Below, piece by piece: positions 41,988 to 50,727 of a stretch of DNA of 64,000 nucleotides. Source of the stretch: UBA1737 sp964541525 (GTDB lineage: Bacteria; Bacillota_I; Bacilli_A; ML615J-28; CAG-313). Where the stretch lies: positions 5,443-69,442 of the forward strand of contig CAZIQF010000008.1 of the NCBI GenBank assembly GCA_964541525.1, given 5' to 3'. Positions within the stretch are counted from its first letter, which is position 1. Each line of letters begins with the position of its first letter. Position numbers and translations under genes: made by a program. The notes beneath the pieces are model-generated. The model made no database searches. It was not told the origin of the DNA and was given only the letters and a program-made list of their open reading frames with translations.

Positions 41988-42176
41988 ATGGAAAATTTCG
42001 CGTGTGAACACTGCTACCGAAGGGGACAGGAGGTGTCCCTGCGGTGCAGGGCGCAGACGGGAAAGATGGATTTCTGCTGTTACCAGTATTTCTGCCCGGA
42101 AACCGGGAAGAACAAGCTGGCCTCGCCGTGGAAAGACTGCCGGCTGCGGGAAAAGCGGACGGCGGAGAAGAAATGA
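41988..42176 (+). CDS. Cys-rich zinc-type protein, 62 aa
   Basis: CEHCYRRGQEVSLRC and CCYQYFCPETGK give a zinc-ribbon pattern. ATG 41988 follows GGAGGGGTGGTGAGC. Function unknown; inserted between structural genes. Confidence 0.6.
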   Translation: MENFACEHCYRRGQEVSLRCRAQTGKMDFCCYQYFCPETGKNKLASPWKDCRLREKRTAEKK

Positions 42177-42183
42177 AACACAA

Positions 42184-42217
42184 CATCCATGAGGAATCTG
42201 AAAGGAGCAGGAGTATG
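42184..42217 (+). repeat. Repeated leader/RBS segment, copy 2
   Basis: Bases ending at the start codon 42215 (CCATGAGGAATCTGAAAG, then GAGCAGGAGTATG) match the leader before 37205 closely. Similar spacing to the start suggests a shared translational control element or a past duplication. Confidence 0.7.
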
Positions 42218-42793
42218 GATAAGAACAAGGTGGGCGGCAGCATGACCGTCAAGGAGGTTTTTCAGGGTGCAAGATCCGTCTTGCCGCTGATGCAGAAGGC
42301 GGAAATCGTGGCGCACTGTGCCGAGCGGTGCATTGACCGGGTGGTGGTAAACACGGGCGAAAAGTTCCGGGGCGATACGCCGCCGATGTACCGGGAGAAC
42401 GGGCAGCGCAAGCGGAGGTATCTGCTGGGCGTGCTGGTGCGTGGATATTTGGCCATCGACTTTGATGGCTGCGAGGGCGACCCGTGGCTGATGAGCGTAG
42501 ACGATTACGACCGGATGGGCGGGATGACGCTGCTGAACAGGATCGACCGCATGAAAAAAGAGGGCGACGTGCTGCGGAACAAGGCGTTCGACCTGCTGGC
42601 GGACTTCCGCGATCTGGAGAAGATGCTCAACACCGAGATATACGCCAACCTTGCCGTGATGAACGATGTGGTGGCGCGGATGAATATGGCCATGCAGAGC
42701 GCCGTCACGCCGGAGAGATTGCAGGAGCTGACCGCCATGGCGGAGGAATTGCAAAAGACTGCGGACGATATTCAAAACGCAACGGAAAAGTAA
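42215..42793 (+). CDS. Hypothetical late protein, 192 aa
   Basis: A mostly helical protein: TVKEVFQGARSVLPLMQKAEIVAHCAERCID, then a beta segment, then a long helical C-terminus (RMKKEGDVLRNKAFDLLADFRDLEKML...). Its last codons carry a 23-bp sequence that recurs at 61615. Unknown function in the tail-assembly region. Confidence 0.6.
   Translation: MDKNKVGGSMTVKEVFQGARSVLPLMQKAEIVAHCAERCIDRVVVNTGEKFRGDTPPMYRENGQRKRRYLLGVLVRGYLAIDFDGCEGDPWLMSVDDYDRMGGMTLLNRIDRMKKEGDVLRNKAFDLLADFRDLEKMLNTEIYANLAVMNDVVARMNMAMQSAVTPERLQELTAMAEELQKTADDIQNATEK
42766..42788 (+). repeat. 23-bp exact repeat, copy 1
   Basis: Begins CGATATTCAAAACGCAACGG and continues for 3 more bases. It is the end of the preceding gene (DIQNATEK). 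An exact copy lies at 61615-61637 and a third imperfect one at 42803-42823 just downstream. Confidence 0.85.
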
Positions 42794-42825
42794 GAAAAAT
42801 ATTAGAAACGCAACGAAAATCGAGA

Positions 42826-42841
42826 TGTTTCACATGAAACA
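42826..42841. promoter_or_regulatory. parS-like palindrome
   Basis: TGTTTCACATGAAACA, one base away from the chromosomal Spo0J/ParB site consensus TGTTNCACGTGAAACA (A for G in the centre). It lies in the gap between two late genes. The change in the central CG may reduce binding. Confidence 0.6.
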
Positions 42842-42870
42842 ATTCCGAAAATAGAAAGTGTGGTGGGAGC

Positions 42871-43566
42871 GTGAGCGTAGATTTTGCGAATCCGTTTTAC
42901 CCATTTGAAAAAATGCAATCCGGGTACAACACCTTTGCAGGGGCGGAGAAGCTGCCGAAAAAGCTGGTGGACTATCTGCTGGATATGCCGGACAAAAACG
43001 GCTATAAGCCGGTGGACGACAACGCAAGGGCGCGGGTGCGGCTGATGAAGTATCTGTGCTACGACGGGTCGAATCCTCTGGGGGAAAAGCTGCCCACGCC
43101 GAAGGAGAAGCTGTCCGTGGTGTTTGACGGCGAAGCCCCGGTTCTCGATACGGCGGAGCAGCGGGAAAAGCACCCCTTGGGCTATCGGCTGTATCCCCTG
43201 GAATACTGGGGACAGGCGCAGAAAATGGCGCAGACGGTGTTGAAAATCTACATGGGGCGGGTAATCCCCACAAGCCCCTTTACCGCCGCCATCGGCATTT
43301 ACTTTGAGATCCTTTGCAACTACGGACACGAGACGACAACGCGGACGGACGATTACTCCCGAAGTTATAACATCGAGCAGTGTCTCATTGAGGCGCTGGA
43401 CGGCGTGAACATCGGCGGCGCAGGCGTGATGGCCTTTGACCGAATGGCGCACCCGGACAACGGCTCAAGGGCGATTTACGACCAGGGGATGAACGTGGGG
43501 CGGCGGCTTCACATGAGTCTTTCGTGGGCGGAGAGCAACGAAGGAAACGTCGTGACCGGGTATTGA
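42871..43566 (+). CDS. Hypothetical tail/neck protein, 231 aa
   Basis: GTG start after a GTGGTGGGAGC context. The sequence has FANPFYPFEKMQSGYNTFAG and SRSYNIEQCLIEALDGVNIGG. Resembles tail-completion proteins by position only. Preceded by the parS-like site. Confidence 0.55.
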   Translation: MSVDFANPFYPFEKMQSGYNTFAGAEKLPKKLVDYLLDMPDKNGYKPVDDNARARVRLMKYLCYDGSNPLGEKLPTPKEKLSVVFDGEAPVLDTAEQREKHPLGYRLYPLEYWGQAQKMAQTVLKIYMGRVIPTSPFTAAIGIYFEILCNYGHETTTRTDDYSRSYNIEQCLIEALDGVNIGGAGVMAFDRMAHPDNGSRAIYDQGMNVGRRLHMSLSWAESNEGNVVTGY

Positions 43567-43625
43567 CGCGGCGCGGAAGCGTGGCGAAGGAGCATGGGTT
43601 ATCGTGAGAGAAAGGAGATAAAAAT

Positions 43626-44432
43626 ATGGAACTCTCACAGACCATAAAGAGGGCTTGCCGCCGGTACGAAAGCGTGGAGGCGGAGGGTCTGACGCTGTAC
43701 CCCATTTTGGTAGAGGAAATAGAACTGTTTGAGATGGCGCGACCGAGCATCGACATTGTGCAGCAGAGCCTCCCTGTGGCGTATGCGGCGATGCCGCTGC
43801 TGGCGGCCTACTACGAGATGGAGTACAGGGCGCAGGAAAACGGAGAAGAGCCGATAGGCTTGTTTGCAAGCGCTCTTTTGATGCTGGTGCTTTCCCTGCG
43901 GCTGGGGAAGGGGCTTTCAGCAGAGGAGCGTATGGCAAGGCTGCGGCTGTCCGTTGACCGGGAGCATCCCGAAAAACTGCGGAGCGTAGATTTCACGCTG
44001 AACGGGGAGGAGATGTGCCGGGTGACGCCGGTGCAGTTTCAGCGTTTGCGGGAGATCATTGCGGCGCAGAACGGCATCGAGCTTGTCAGCGAGGACGCGA
44101 ACCCGGAGCTTATACAGGCGGAACGCGACCTTGCGGAGATGAACGGTGTGGCACTCAAGGGCGGGCTTGCTGACCGCATCGGCACGATTGCGGCGTTGTG
44201 CCATGCGGAGGAGGATGAAATAGACGGCTGGCCCATCCTGAAGCTGCAAAACCGGGAAAAGGCGTGGAGGCGGATCACCGGCTATCTTATTTGCGGGATC
44301 GCCGAAGCGCAGGGAACGAAGTGGCGCGGCGGGAATCCACACCCCTCACTTTTCTATGAAAAGGCGGATGTAGGGACGAGCGCCGTAAGACCTGTGGAGT
44401 CTGTGACGCAAGGCATGGAACAACGCGGTTAA
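43626..44432 (+). CDS. Hypothetical tail-assembly protein, 268 aa
   Basis: Helical protein (TIKRACRRYESVEAEGLTLYPILVEEIELFEMARPSI, RVTPVQFQRLREIIAAQ). Location just before the major tail gene is where tail-assembly chaperones can be found, but no frameshift product is evident. ATG 43626 follows AAGGAGATAAAAAT. Confidence 0.55.
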   Translation: MELSQTIKRACRRYESVEAEGLTLYPILVEEIELFEMARPSIDIVQQSLPVAYAAMPLLAAYYEMEYRAQENGEEPIGLFASALLMLVLSLRLGKGLSAEERMARLRLSVDREHPEKLRSVDFTLNGEEMCRVTPVQFQRLREIIAAQNGIELVSEDANPELIQAERDLAEMNGVALKGGLADRIGTIAALCHAEEDEIDGWPILKLQNREKAWRRITGYLICGIAEAQGTKWRGGNPHPSLFYEKADVGTSAVRPVESVTQGMEQRG

Positions 44433-44453
44433 ATATGAAAAGGAGTTGAAACT

Positions 44454-45572
44454 ATGATCCAGTTTACTGATCCCAAGCTGTATGTACGCGGAACGTGTAT
44501 GGCGCAGGCGGCTGACCCCGCCAGCGGCGACATTCTGTTTTCCAGCAACAAATTTCAGACAGGCAATGTGACTTGCTCGGTGAACGCAGACCCCCTGCGG
44601 GCAGGTCTGGGCAACGGCATTGCCACCATCATTGAGAGCGACCCTGACATTCAGGTGACCTTCACCAAGGCGGACTTCGACATGGTGTCCAAGATGGCGG
44701 CGGTGGGCGGCACCACCACCTACAACGCCGTGGCGCCCGTTTGTCAGAAAGTGGAGGCAACGTCCGCCGTGCTGAAGGTGGATGTGACCGAGGGCGCTCC
44801 CGTGGCGCAGTACGGCATGAGTAAGCCCGTGTGCTATGTGCAGGAGGTGGGAGCTGCCTCCCTGATGGCCAACGACGGCACCGCCTATGACATTGCCGCC
44901 GACGGCACCATCAGCGGCTTTACCGCCGTCACCGGCAAGAAGTACAAGGTGTGGTACTACATCAACAAGCTCACCGCCCTGTGCGGCGCGATCAACAGCA
45001 GCATGGTGGGCCGCGTGGTGCTGTTTACCACCCAGATGGCGGTTTACACCAACGTAAACGCCCAGACCAAGGAGGGCACGCGCTGGGGCTGGCTGTACAC
45101 CCACCACCTGCTGAAGCTGCAGGCGGATGGCGCGACCATGAACGGCTCTCAGAGCGATTACGACACCACCTCCATCGTGGGTCGTGCGCTGACCAACGAG
45201 GAGAGCGTTGTCAGCGAGAATTGCGGCAACTGCAACAGCTCTTTGCTGGGCTGGTATGTCCTTGTCCCCGACGGCGACGCCGATGTGGTGACGGGGCTGG
45301 TGGCAGCTATCGGCGGCGTGATCTCCGTCCCCAAGGGCAGCACTTATCAGGTGCAGCCCATGGCGGTGATGGCGAACGGCCAGCTGGTGAAGCTGGACGC
45401 CACCAAATGCACCTACGCGCTGACCACCCCGCCCAGCGGTACCACCGTGGGGCAAAACACCGGCATTATCAAAGCGGGTACGGCGACCGGGGACGCAGAC
45501 CTGACGGTAACGTACAATTTCGGCGGCAAGAGCTACACGGCGCAGTGCGCGGTGAGCGTGACCGAGTCCTGA
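44454..45572 (+). CDS. Major tail protein (Ig-like C-terminus)
   Basis: 372 residues with heavily biased, high-expression codons. N-terminal tail-tube core (LYVRGTCMAQAADPASGDILFSSNKFQTGNVTCSV), a central beta-rich part, and a C-terminal Ig-like domain (TYALTTPPSGTTVGQNTGIIKAGTATGDADLTVTYNFGGK). Tube protein polymerises around the tape measure. Directly upstream of the tail-completion gene and tape measure. Confidence 0.75.
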   Translation: MIQFTDPKLYVRGTCMAQAADPASGDILFSSNKFQTGNVTCSVNADPLRAGLGNGIATIIESDPDIQVTFTKADFDMVSKMAAVGGTTTYNAVAPVCQKVEATSAVLKVDVTEGAPVAQYGMSKPVCYVQEVGAASLMANDGTAYDIAADGTISGFTAVTGKKYKVWYYINKLTALCGAINSSMVGRVVLFTTQMAVYTNVNAQTKEGTRWGWLYTHHLLKLQADGATMNGSQSDYDTTSIVGRALTNEESVVSENCGNCNSSLLGWYVLVPDGDADVVTGLVAAIGGVISVPKGSTYQVQPMAVMANGQLVKLDATKCTYALTTPPSGTTVGQNTGIIKAGTATGDADLTVTYNFGGKSYTAQCAVSVTES

Positions 45573-45580
45573 CAAATTAT

Positions 45581-45611
45581 CCCCTCCTCCGTCCCAGCGG
45601 CGGGGGAGGGG
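45581..45611 (+). terminator. GC-rich hairpin after the tail-tube gene
   Basis: CCCCTCCTCCG (45581-45591) pairs with CGG and GGAGGGG (45598-45600, 45605-45611) around a short loop. No T-run, so probably a partial terminator or mRNA stabiliser separating the highly expressed tail gene from the next ones. Confidence 0.5.
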
Positions 45612-45683
45612 GACAGACGCGAGGGCGCGGCGGAAATGCGGCGCTTTGGCGTATGTAGACAGCAGAGGGGAGGCGGCGCGGCT

Positions 45684-46229
45684 GTGGCAACAAAGATCGT
45701 GGGGAAATTCAGCGGCTTTGAGGCAGACCTCGCCGCGCTGGAGGCGCAGGTGAAAAGCGCCTTTCGCGCCTCTCGCAAGGATTTGGCGGACGATATGCGG
45801 CTTTGTCTGCAAGACCATATTGAGGCGGATGTGTACGAGGCATTTCAGCCCACGGAATATGTACGCCGGAGAGAGGATGGCGGTTTAGCCGATATGCGCA
45901 CCAGCGCCACGGTGTATTCGGACGAACGGGACGGAGGCATGAACCTGACGCTTTTATACCAGCCCAGCGGCGCAACGGACGGCGAGGGGAATGAGATAGA
46001 ACCCCATGTGGACGGCGATGACCTCATCAACCGCATTGAAAAGAAAGACCCGGAGTACAACTGGCGGAGAAAGCCGCCCAAAAGACCGTTTTTCAGCAAT
46101 TTTGTGCAGGAGATGACAGACGGCGGAAGGGCAGAAGAAACGCTGGTGCGGGCTATGAACGGGGCAGACCCGTCGCTGGGGCTGACGGAAGATGCCGGGA
46201 TGATACGGGAAGAAAACGATTGGAGGTAG
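45684..46229 (+). CDS. Tail-completion protein (HK97 gp10-like)
   Basis: GTG start 45684 after GAGGGGAGGCGGCG. MATKIVGKFSGFEADLAALEAQVKSAF plus EADVYEAFQPTEYVRRREDGGLAD matches the gp10-like neck/tail-terminator family by pattern. 181 aa. Ends in TAG at 46227-46229, three bases before the tape-measure start in the same frame, so readthrough would fuse the two. Confidence 0.7.
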   Translation: MATKIVGKFSGFEADLAALEAQVKSAFRASRKDLADDMRLCLQDHIEADVYEAFQPTEYVRRREDGGLADMRTSATVYSDERDGGMNLTLLYQPSGATDGEGNEIEPHVDGDDLINRIEKKDPEYNWRRKPPKRPFFSNFVQEMTDGGRAEETLVRAMNGADPSLGLTEDAGMIREENDWR

Positions 46230-46232
46230 CGT

Positions 46233-49200
46233 ATGGCGATTTTCAAAGTAACGGCTGTACCTGATTTTTCGCAGCTCAAGAGTGAAATTGCGAAGCTGCA
46301 AAGCAGCCCGGTGACTTTGGGCGTTGATACGCGACAGGCCAATGTAGACATCAAGGCGACCACAAAAGAGATAAAAAATGCAGGGAAAGCCGCGAAGGAG
46401 ACCTCCGGCTTTGCCGATTTGATGGGAGACAGCTTCGGGCGAGTGGCGGCAAAGATGGCGATGTGGCAGCTGCTGGGCAACGCCATCGCCGGTGTAAAGC
46501 GCAGTTTTGTCGAGGCGCTGGACACTATGAAATCCGTGGATGACGAGATGGTGACGATACGCAAAGTCACCGGGGCGACCACGGCGGAGCTGAATAAGAT
46601 CGAGAAACAGGCATACGACACCGCAAGTGCCTACGGTGTGGCGGCAGACGAGTACCTGCAATTTGTGGAGGGCTTCAGCCGCGCCGGTTACGGCGAGCAG
46701 GCGTCCGCACTGGCGGAGCTGGCTGCCAAGACGCAGATCGTGGGCGACACGAACGCGGAGACGGCGCAACAGTTCCTTTTGTCCGTGGACGCGGCGTACA
46801 AGTATCAAGGCAACATCGAGCAGCTGACGAAGGTGCTGGACGGAGCCAACGAGATCGACAACAGATATGCGACCTCCATCCAGAAGGTCGCCGAGGGCTT
46901 GGGCAAGGTGGCGCCTATTGCGGCGCAGGCCCATGTGGGCGTGGATGAGCTGACGGCGGCTATCGGCACCATCACCGCCGTGACGCAAAGAAGCGGCACA
47001 GAGGCCGCCACCGCGCTGCGGGCGCTTTTCCTGAATATCATCGGCGATACCAAGACGGAGATCGACGAGGGCGTGACGTGGACCACCGGGGAGATCGCCG
47101 GACTGCGGGATGTCATCAAGGTCTATGCCAAGGACGCTTATGATGCGGCGCAGGCCACAGGCAGCGTAATAAACCCCATGAAGGCCATTGCCGGACTGTC
47201 CAAGAGCATGAAGGACGGACTGCTGACGGAGCAGCAGCTGATGGAGATGGTCAGCGACATCGGCGGCAAGCTGCGTACCTCCCAGCTTTTGGCGCTGATC
47301 CAGAACTGGGATATGTACGAGTCCATGCTCACCGACTTTGCCGGGGCTGCCGGGAGCGCGGACAAGGAAGTGGAAAACGCGCTGGACAGCTGGACGCGCA
47401 AGACGGAAATCCTCAACAACAAGTGGACGCAATTCATCAGCCACCTTGTAGAAACGGACACCATCAAGGGTGCGCTGGACGGCGTGATCGGGCTGGTAGA
47501 GCTGCTGGACAGCACAGGCGGACACTTGGTGATAACAGTCGGTTTGCTGACTGGTGCGGTGCTGCTGCTGGGCCATGCAAAAAAAGAACTGATGGCATCG
47601 GAGGCTGTCAAGGACATAAAGGCCGCCAGCACCGCAATAAAAAAACTGACGCAAGACGTAATCGCTTATGCCGTGGCGAAAAAAGCGGCGGAAGCCGGTG
47701 ATGAAAAAGCAATAAAAAAGTTGGCTGACTTAAAAGCGAACCTGACTGGAGCACTGGGAAAGCTCAAGGCTTTCGGCATCGGCGCGGCGATCTTTGCGGC
47801 GCTGGCGCTGGCGATCAGCCTGAGCACGGAGAAAGCGCGGGCATACGAAAAGGCGCTGAAGGACGTGGAGACGGCGCAAGGTGCGCTGGATGAAACGAAA
47901 AGTGAATATGACGAGCTGATCAACAAGACCGGAGAACTGACCGCCGAGGAAAAAAAGCGGCTGGAAGTCCTGAAGGAGCTGCGCCAAGAGCAGGAAAAGC
48001 AGTTGGATGCGGCGAAAAAAACGGCGTGGGAGGCGTGGAACGCTGCTCACGGCAGCGGCGCAAGCGCGGTAGTTGGCGGTGCCGAGGGCGTTGGCGGCGG
48101 TTTGGGAGTTGGTGCGGTAAAAACGGAGCGCATGGACATCGTGGCGCTGCGGAACTACCGCGAGGAGCTGGAGGCTATCGAGGCGCAGTATCGCGCCGGG
48201 GAACTTTCTGCCGGTGCGTACTATGATGCACTGCAAGACCTGAATGCCGCCCGCGAGGACAGCGTGGAAACTATTCGTGCCGCCATAGAGGCCGGATATG
48301 AAGTGACAGACGAGCAGCGGGCGCTTGTGGCGGCGTATGACCAGGTACAGCAGACGCTTGGCGTGGCGCAGAATGCCACAAAGGACTATGTTGCCAAACT
48401 GGTAGAGGAGGCGCGGCAGTCCGGGGCGACCGGCAAGGCACTGTACGACCTGGTGGCGGCGCAGATCACCGCCAGCAAGACAAAGCTGAACTTGAGCCAG
48501 CAGATCGCGGCACTACAGGCGCTGGCGGTGCAGGCGGGGTATACAACACAGGCTATAACCACGGTTTTTGCCTACGCCAACGGTGCGGGCTCGTATCAGG
48601 CGGACAGCGCCGAGGTAAAGAGGCGGGCGACGGAGCTGCTGAACAGCGGGAAAGCGAGCAGCATCAGCCAGGCGTTCAATCTGGCGAAAAAGGAACTGAC
48701 ACAGGAGGCGTGGGGCAACCTGACCAGCGGATATACGCCCAGCGGAACATCGTATACCCCCCCCGGCGAAGACCCCGGCAGCGCGGCGAAGTCTAAGCAG
48801 AACGAACTGGATAACGCCAAGAAAAAGGCGGCGCAGGCCACCATCGATGCCATCAAGAGGCAGCGGGACGCGGAGACGGATGCCATTGATGAGCAGATAG
48901 ACGCTCTGAAAAAGCAGAACGAGGAGGCGGAGCGGGGCGAAAAGCTGGAAGAGCTGAAGCTGAACATCCTGAAAAAGCAGGATGAGCTTTTGAACGCCCG
49001 GAACGAGCGGACGGTGCGGCAGTACAACGCCGCCACGGGACAGTGGGAATGGGTGGCGGACGCACAGAAGGTCAAGGACGCAGAGGAGGCACTGGAGGAT
49101 GCCAAGAAGGACCTGCGGGACTATGAGCGCGACACGGAGCGGCAACTGGCCATTGAGGAGCTGGAAGCCCGGAAAAAGGCTATTGAGGCGGCGTATCAGC

Positions 49201-50156
49201 TCAAGATAGACACGTGGCAGAAACTGATAGATGAGCTGAACGGCGACGTGGAGACGGAGGCGGCGCTGCTGGCGGCCAGCAGGGGCGACTGGGAGACCTA
49301 TTATCAGGAGATGCTGAAGGTCTATCAGGGCCTTTTGGATGCCGCCGAGGATTATCAGAAGAAGATGACTGCCATCCAGTCGCAGACTCCAATACCCGGC
49401 GGCAGCGGTGGCGGCGGCGCGAACAATGGCGGAAATGCGGATGACGTTAATAAGATCATCGAGGCCAACCGCAAAAAGGAAAACGATGCCTTGGCAAACC
49501 TCGACAGAGACCTTGCACGACTGACCCCGGAACAGAGAGCCGCATACGATATGTGGATGAGCCGCGGTGTGGGCTCATACGAGGCCATGCGGCAAGCAAA
49601 AAAGACTACGAAGAGCTCGTCCGAAACGGTCAAAGACAATTTCAACAAAACGGCGGGGCCTTCGAAAGACTACAACAAAACCACCGTAGGAAAACTGGAA
49701 GGCGTGACAAAAAAGCCGACATCAGGGAGTACGTCCAGTTCCGGCACAAGGAGGCCGTCTAACGGCAGGGGCACGCTGGGCGGCGGAAAGAACACAAACA
49801 AGGTCTCCAAATACGACAGCGGCGGTGTGCTGCATGGACTGGGCGGCATCAAGGCCACGGTGGATGACGAAATGGTGCTGCCGCCGGATGTGACCCGAAA
49901 GCTGCTTATGCCATCTTCTGACAGCAGGGCAAAGGAGGTCATTGCCGGGATGCGGGCGATGCTGGGTGGCAACGCCACCGTGAGTCAGAGTTTGGCAGGG
50001 CGCAGCGATAACCGCAGGTATTCCGATCACAGCGGCGCGGAATATCACATTGGGAACGTGACCCTATCGCAGCAACAGGCAGAGTGCATGACGATAGCGC
50101 AGGTGATACATGGGTTGGTGGAGCAGTCGTACCACCTGAAGCCATACGGGAACTGA
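46233..50156 (+). CDS. Tail tape measure protein
   Basis: 1307 residues, the longest gene. N-terminal region with a TMP domain (EASALAELAAKTQIVGDTNAETAQQFLLSVDAAYKYQG). Two hydrophobic segments lie near residues 430-450 (VITVGLLTGAVLLLGHA) and 510-530 (IGAAIFAALALAISLS), followed by extended coiled coils and Gly/Ser/Pro-rich linkers. Sets tail length and may aid DNA ejection. Expected tail length about 190-200 nm if 1.5 angstrom per residue applies (inference). Confidence 0.93.
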   Translation: MAIFKVTAVPDFSQLKSEIAKLQSSPVTLGVDTRQANVDIKATTKEIKNAGKAAKETSGFADLMGDSFGRVAAKMAMWQLLGNAIAGVKRSFVEALDTMKSVDDEMVTIRKVTGATTAELNKIEKQAYDTASAYGVAADEYLQFVEGFSRAGYGEQASALAELAAKTQIVGDTNAETAQQFLLSVDAAYKYQGNIEQLTKVLDGANEIDNRYATSIQKVAEGLGKVAPIAAQAHVGVDELTAAIGTITAVTQRSGTEAATALRALFLNIIGDTKTEIDEGVTWTTGEIAGLRDVIKVYAKDAYDAAQATGSVINPMKAIAGLSKSMKDGLLTEQQLMEMVSDIGGKLRTSQLLALIQNWDMYESMLTDFAGAAGSADKEVENALDSWTRKTEILNNKWTQFISHLVETDTIKGALDGVIGLVELLDSTGGHLVITVGLLTGAVLLLGHAKKELMASEAVKDIKAASTAIKKLTQDVIAYAVAKKAAEAGDEKAIKKLADLKANLTGALGKLKAFGIGAAIFAALALAISLSTEKARAYEKALKDVETAQGALDETKSEYDELINKTGELTAEEKKRLEVLKELRQEQEKQLDAAKKTAWEAWNAAHGSGASAVVGGAEGVGGGLGVGAVKTERMDIVALRNYREELEAIEAQYRAGELSAGAYYDALQDLNAAREDSVETIRAAIEAGYEVTDEQRALVAAYDQVQQTLGVAQNATKDYVAKLVEEARQSGATGKALYDLVAAQITASKTKLNLSQQIAALQALAVQAGYTTQAITTVFAYANGAGSYQADSAEVKRRATELLNSGKASSISQAFNLAKKELTQEAWGNLTSGYTPSGTSYTPPGEDPGSAAKSKQNELDNAKKKAAQATIDAIKRQRDAETDAIDEQIDALKKQNEEAERGEKLEELKLNILKKQDELLNARNERTVRQYNAATGQWEWVADAQKVKDAEEALEDAKKDLRDYERDTERQLAIEELEARKKAIEAAYQLKIDTWQKLIDELNGDVETEAALLAASRGDWETYYQEMLKVYQGLLDAAEDYQKKMTAIQSQTPIPGGSGGGGANNGGNADDVNKIIEANRKKENDALANLDRDLARLTPEQRAAYDMWMSRGVGSYEAMRQAKKTTKSSSETVKDNFNKTAGPSKDYNKTTVGKLEGVTKKPTSGSTSSSGTRRPSNGRGTLGGGKNTNKVSKYDSGGVLHGLGGIKATVDDEMVLPPDVTRKLLMPSSDSRAKEVIAGMRAMLGGNATVSQSLAGRSDNRRYSDHSGAEYHIGNVTLSQQQAECMTIAQVIHGLVEQSYHLKPYGN

Positions 50157-50169
50157 GGAGGCGGAAAAA

Positions 50170-50475
50170 ATGCCGAATATGCCGGAGGAGCTGGCGATTT
50201 TCGCAAGAAAACTGTGGGACGGGATTTTCGCCCAAAGGGTGAAGGAGACACAGACGGCTATGCTCCGATTTTACAGGGCAAAGGTGGTGCAAGCCGCGTC
50301 TGACGGGAAAATCACCGTAGTGCGCCCGTTTGACACAAAAGAGCTGCAAGTGGGGTACGTTTCCTCCATGTCCGGGGCAGGCGTGGGGGAGGACGTTGTG
50401 GTGGTCGTGTTTGGGGACGGAACGAACGCCGCAAACCATAAAGTGTTTATGTACCCAGACGGAAGAAACCTTTAA
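50170..50475 (+). CDS. Small tail protein, 101 aa
   Basis: Helical N-terminus (EELAIFARKLWDGIFAQRVKETQTAML) then a beta-rich end (AGVGEDVVVVVFGDGTNAANHKVFMYPDG). Between tape measure and baseplate; likely distal tail. Family unknown. Confidence 0.6.
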   Translation: MPNMPEELAIFARKLWDGIFAQRVKETQTAMLRFYRAKVVQAASDGKITVVRPFDTKELQVGYVSSMSGAGVGEDVVVVVFGDGTNAANHKVFMYPDGRNL

Positions 50476-50494
50476 TGCGGAACGGAGGAGTGAA

Positions 50495-50698
50495 ATGGCA
50501 AAAAAGAACACGCGGCACATACTGGTGATGAAAAACGGGAAGGAAATACCCATAACGGGGTTTACGGGTCGCTACTACGTGACGCGGGAGGCGCGGTATC
50601 GCAAGAACAACCCTTCCGTGAAATGCGTGAGGACAGCCACCGACGCAGAATGTGACGCACTGACGGCGGAAGGGCGCGACGCGGAAACGCGGTTTTAA
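50495..50698 (+). CDS. Small basic protein, 67 aa
   Basis: ATG 50495 after CGGAGGAGTGAA. Reads RHILVMKNGKEIPITGFTGRYYVTREARYRK, a short beta module. Possible distal tail accessory protein. Unknown family. Confidence 0.55.
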   Translation: MAKKNTRHILVMKNGKEIPITGFTGRYYVTREARYRKNNPSVKCVRTATDAECDALTAEGRDAETRF

Positions 50699-50727
50699 TG
50701 GACACCGGGAAGGGGTGAGGATAGCGC

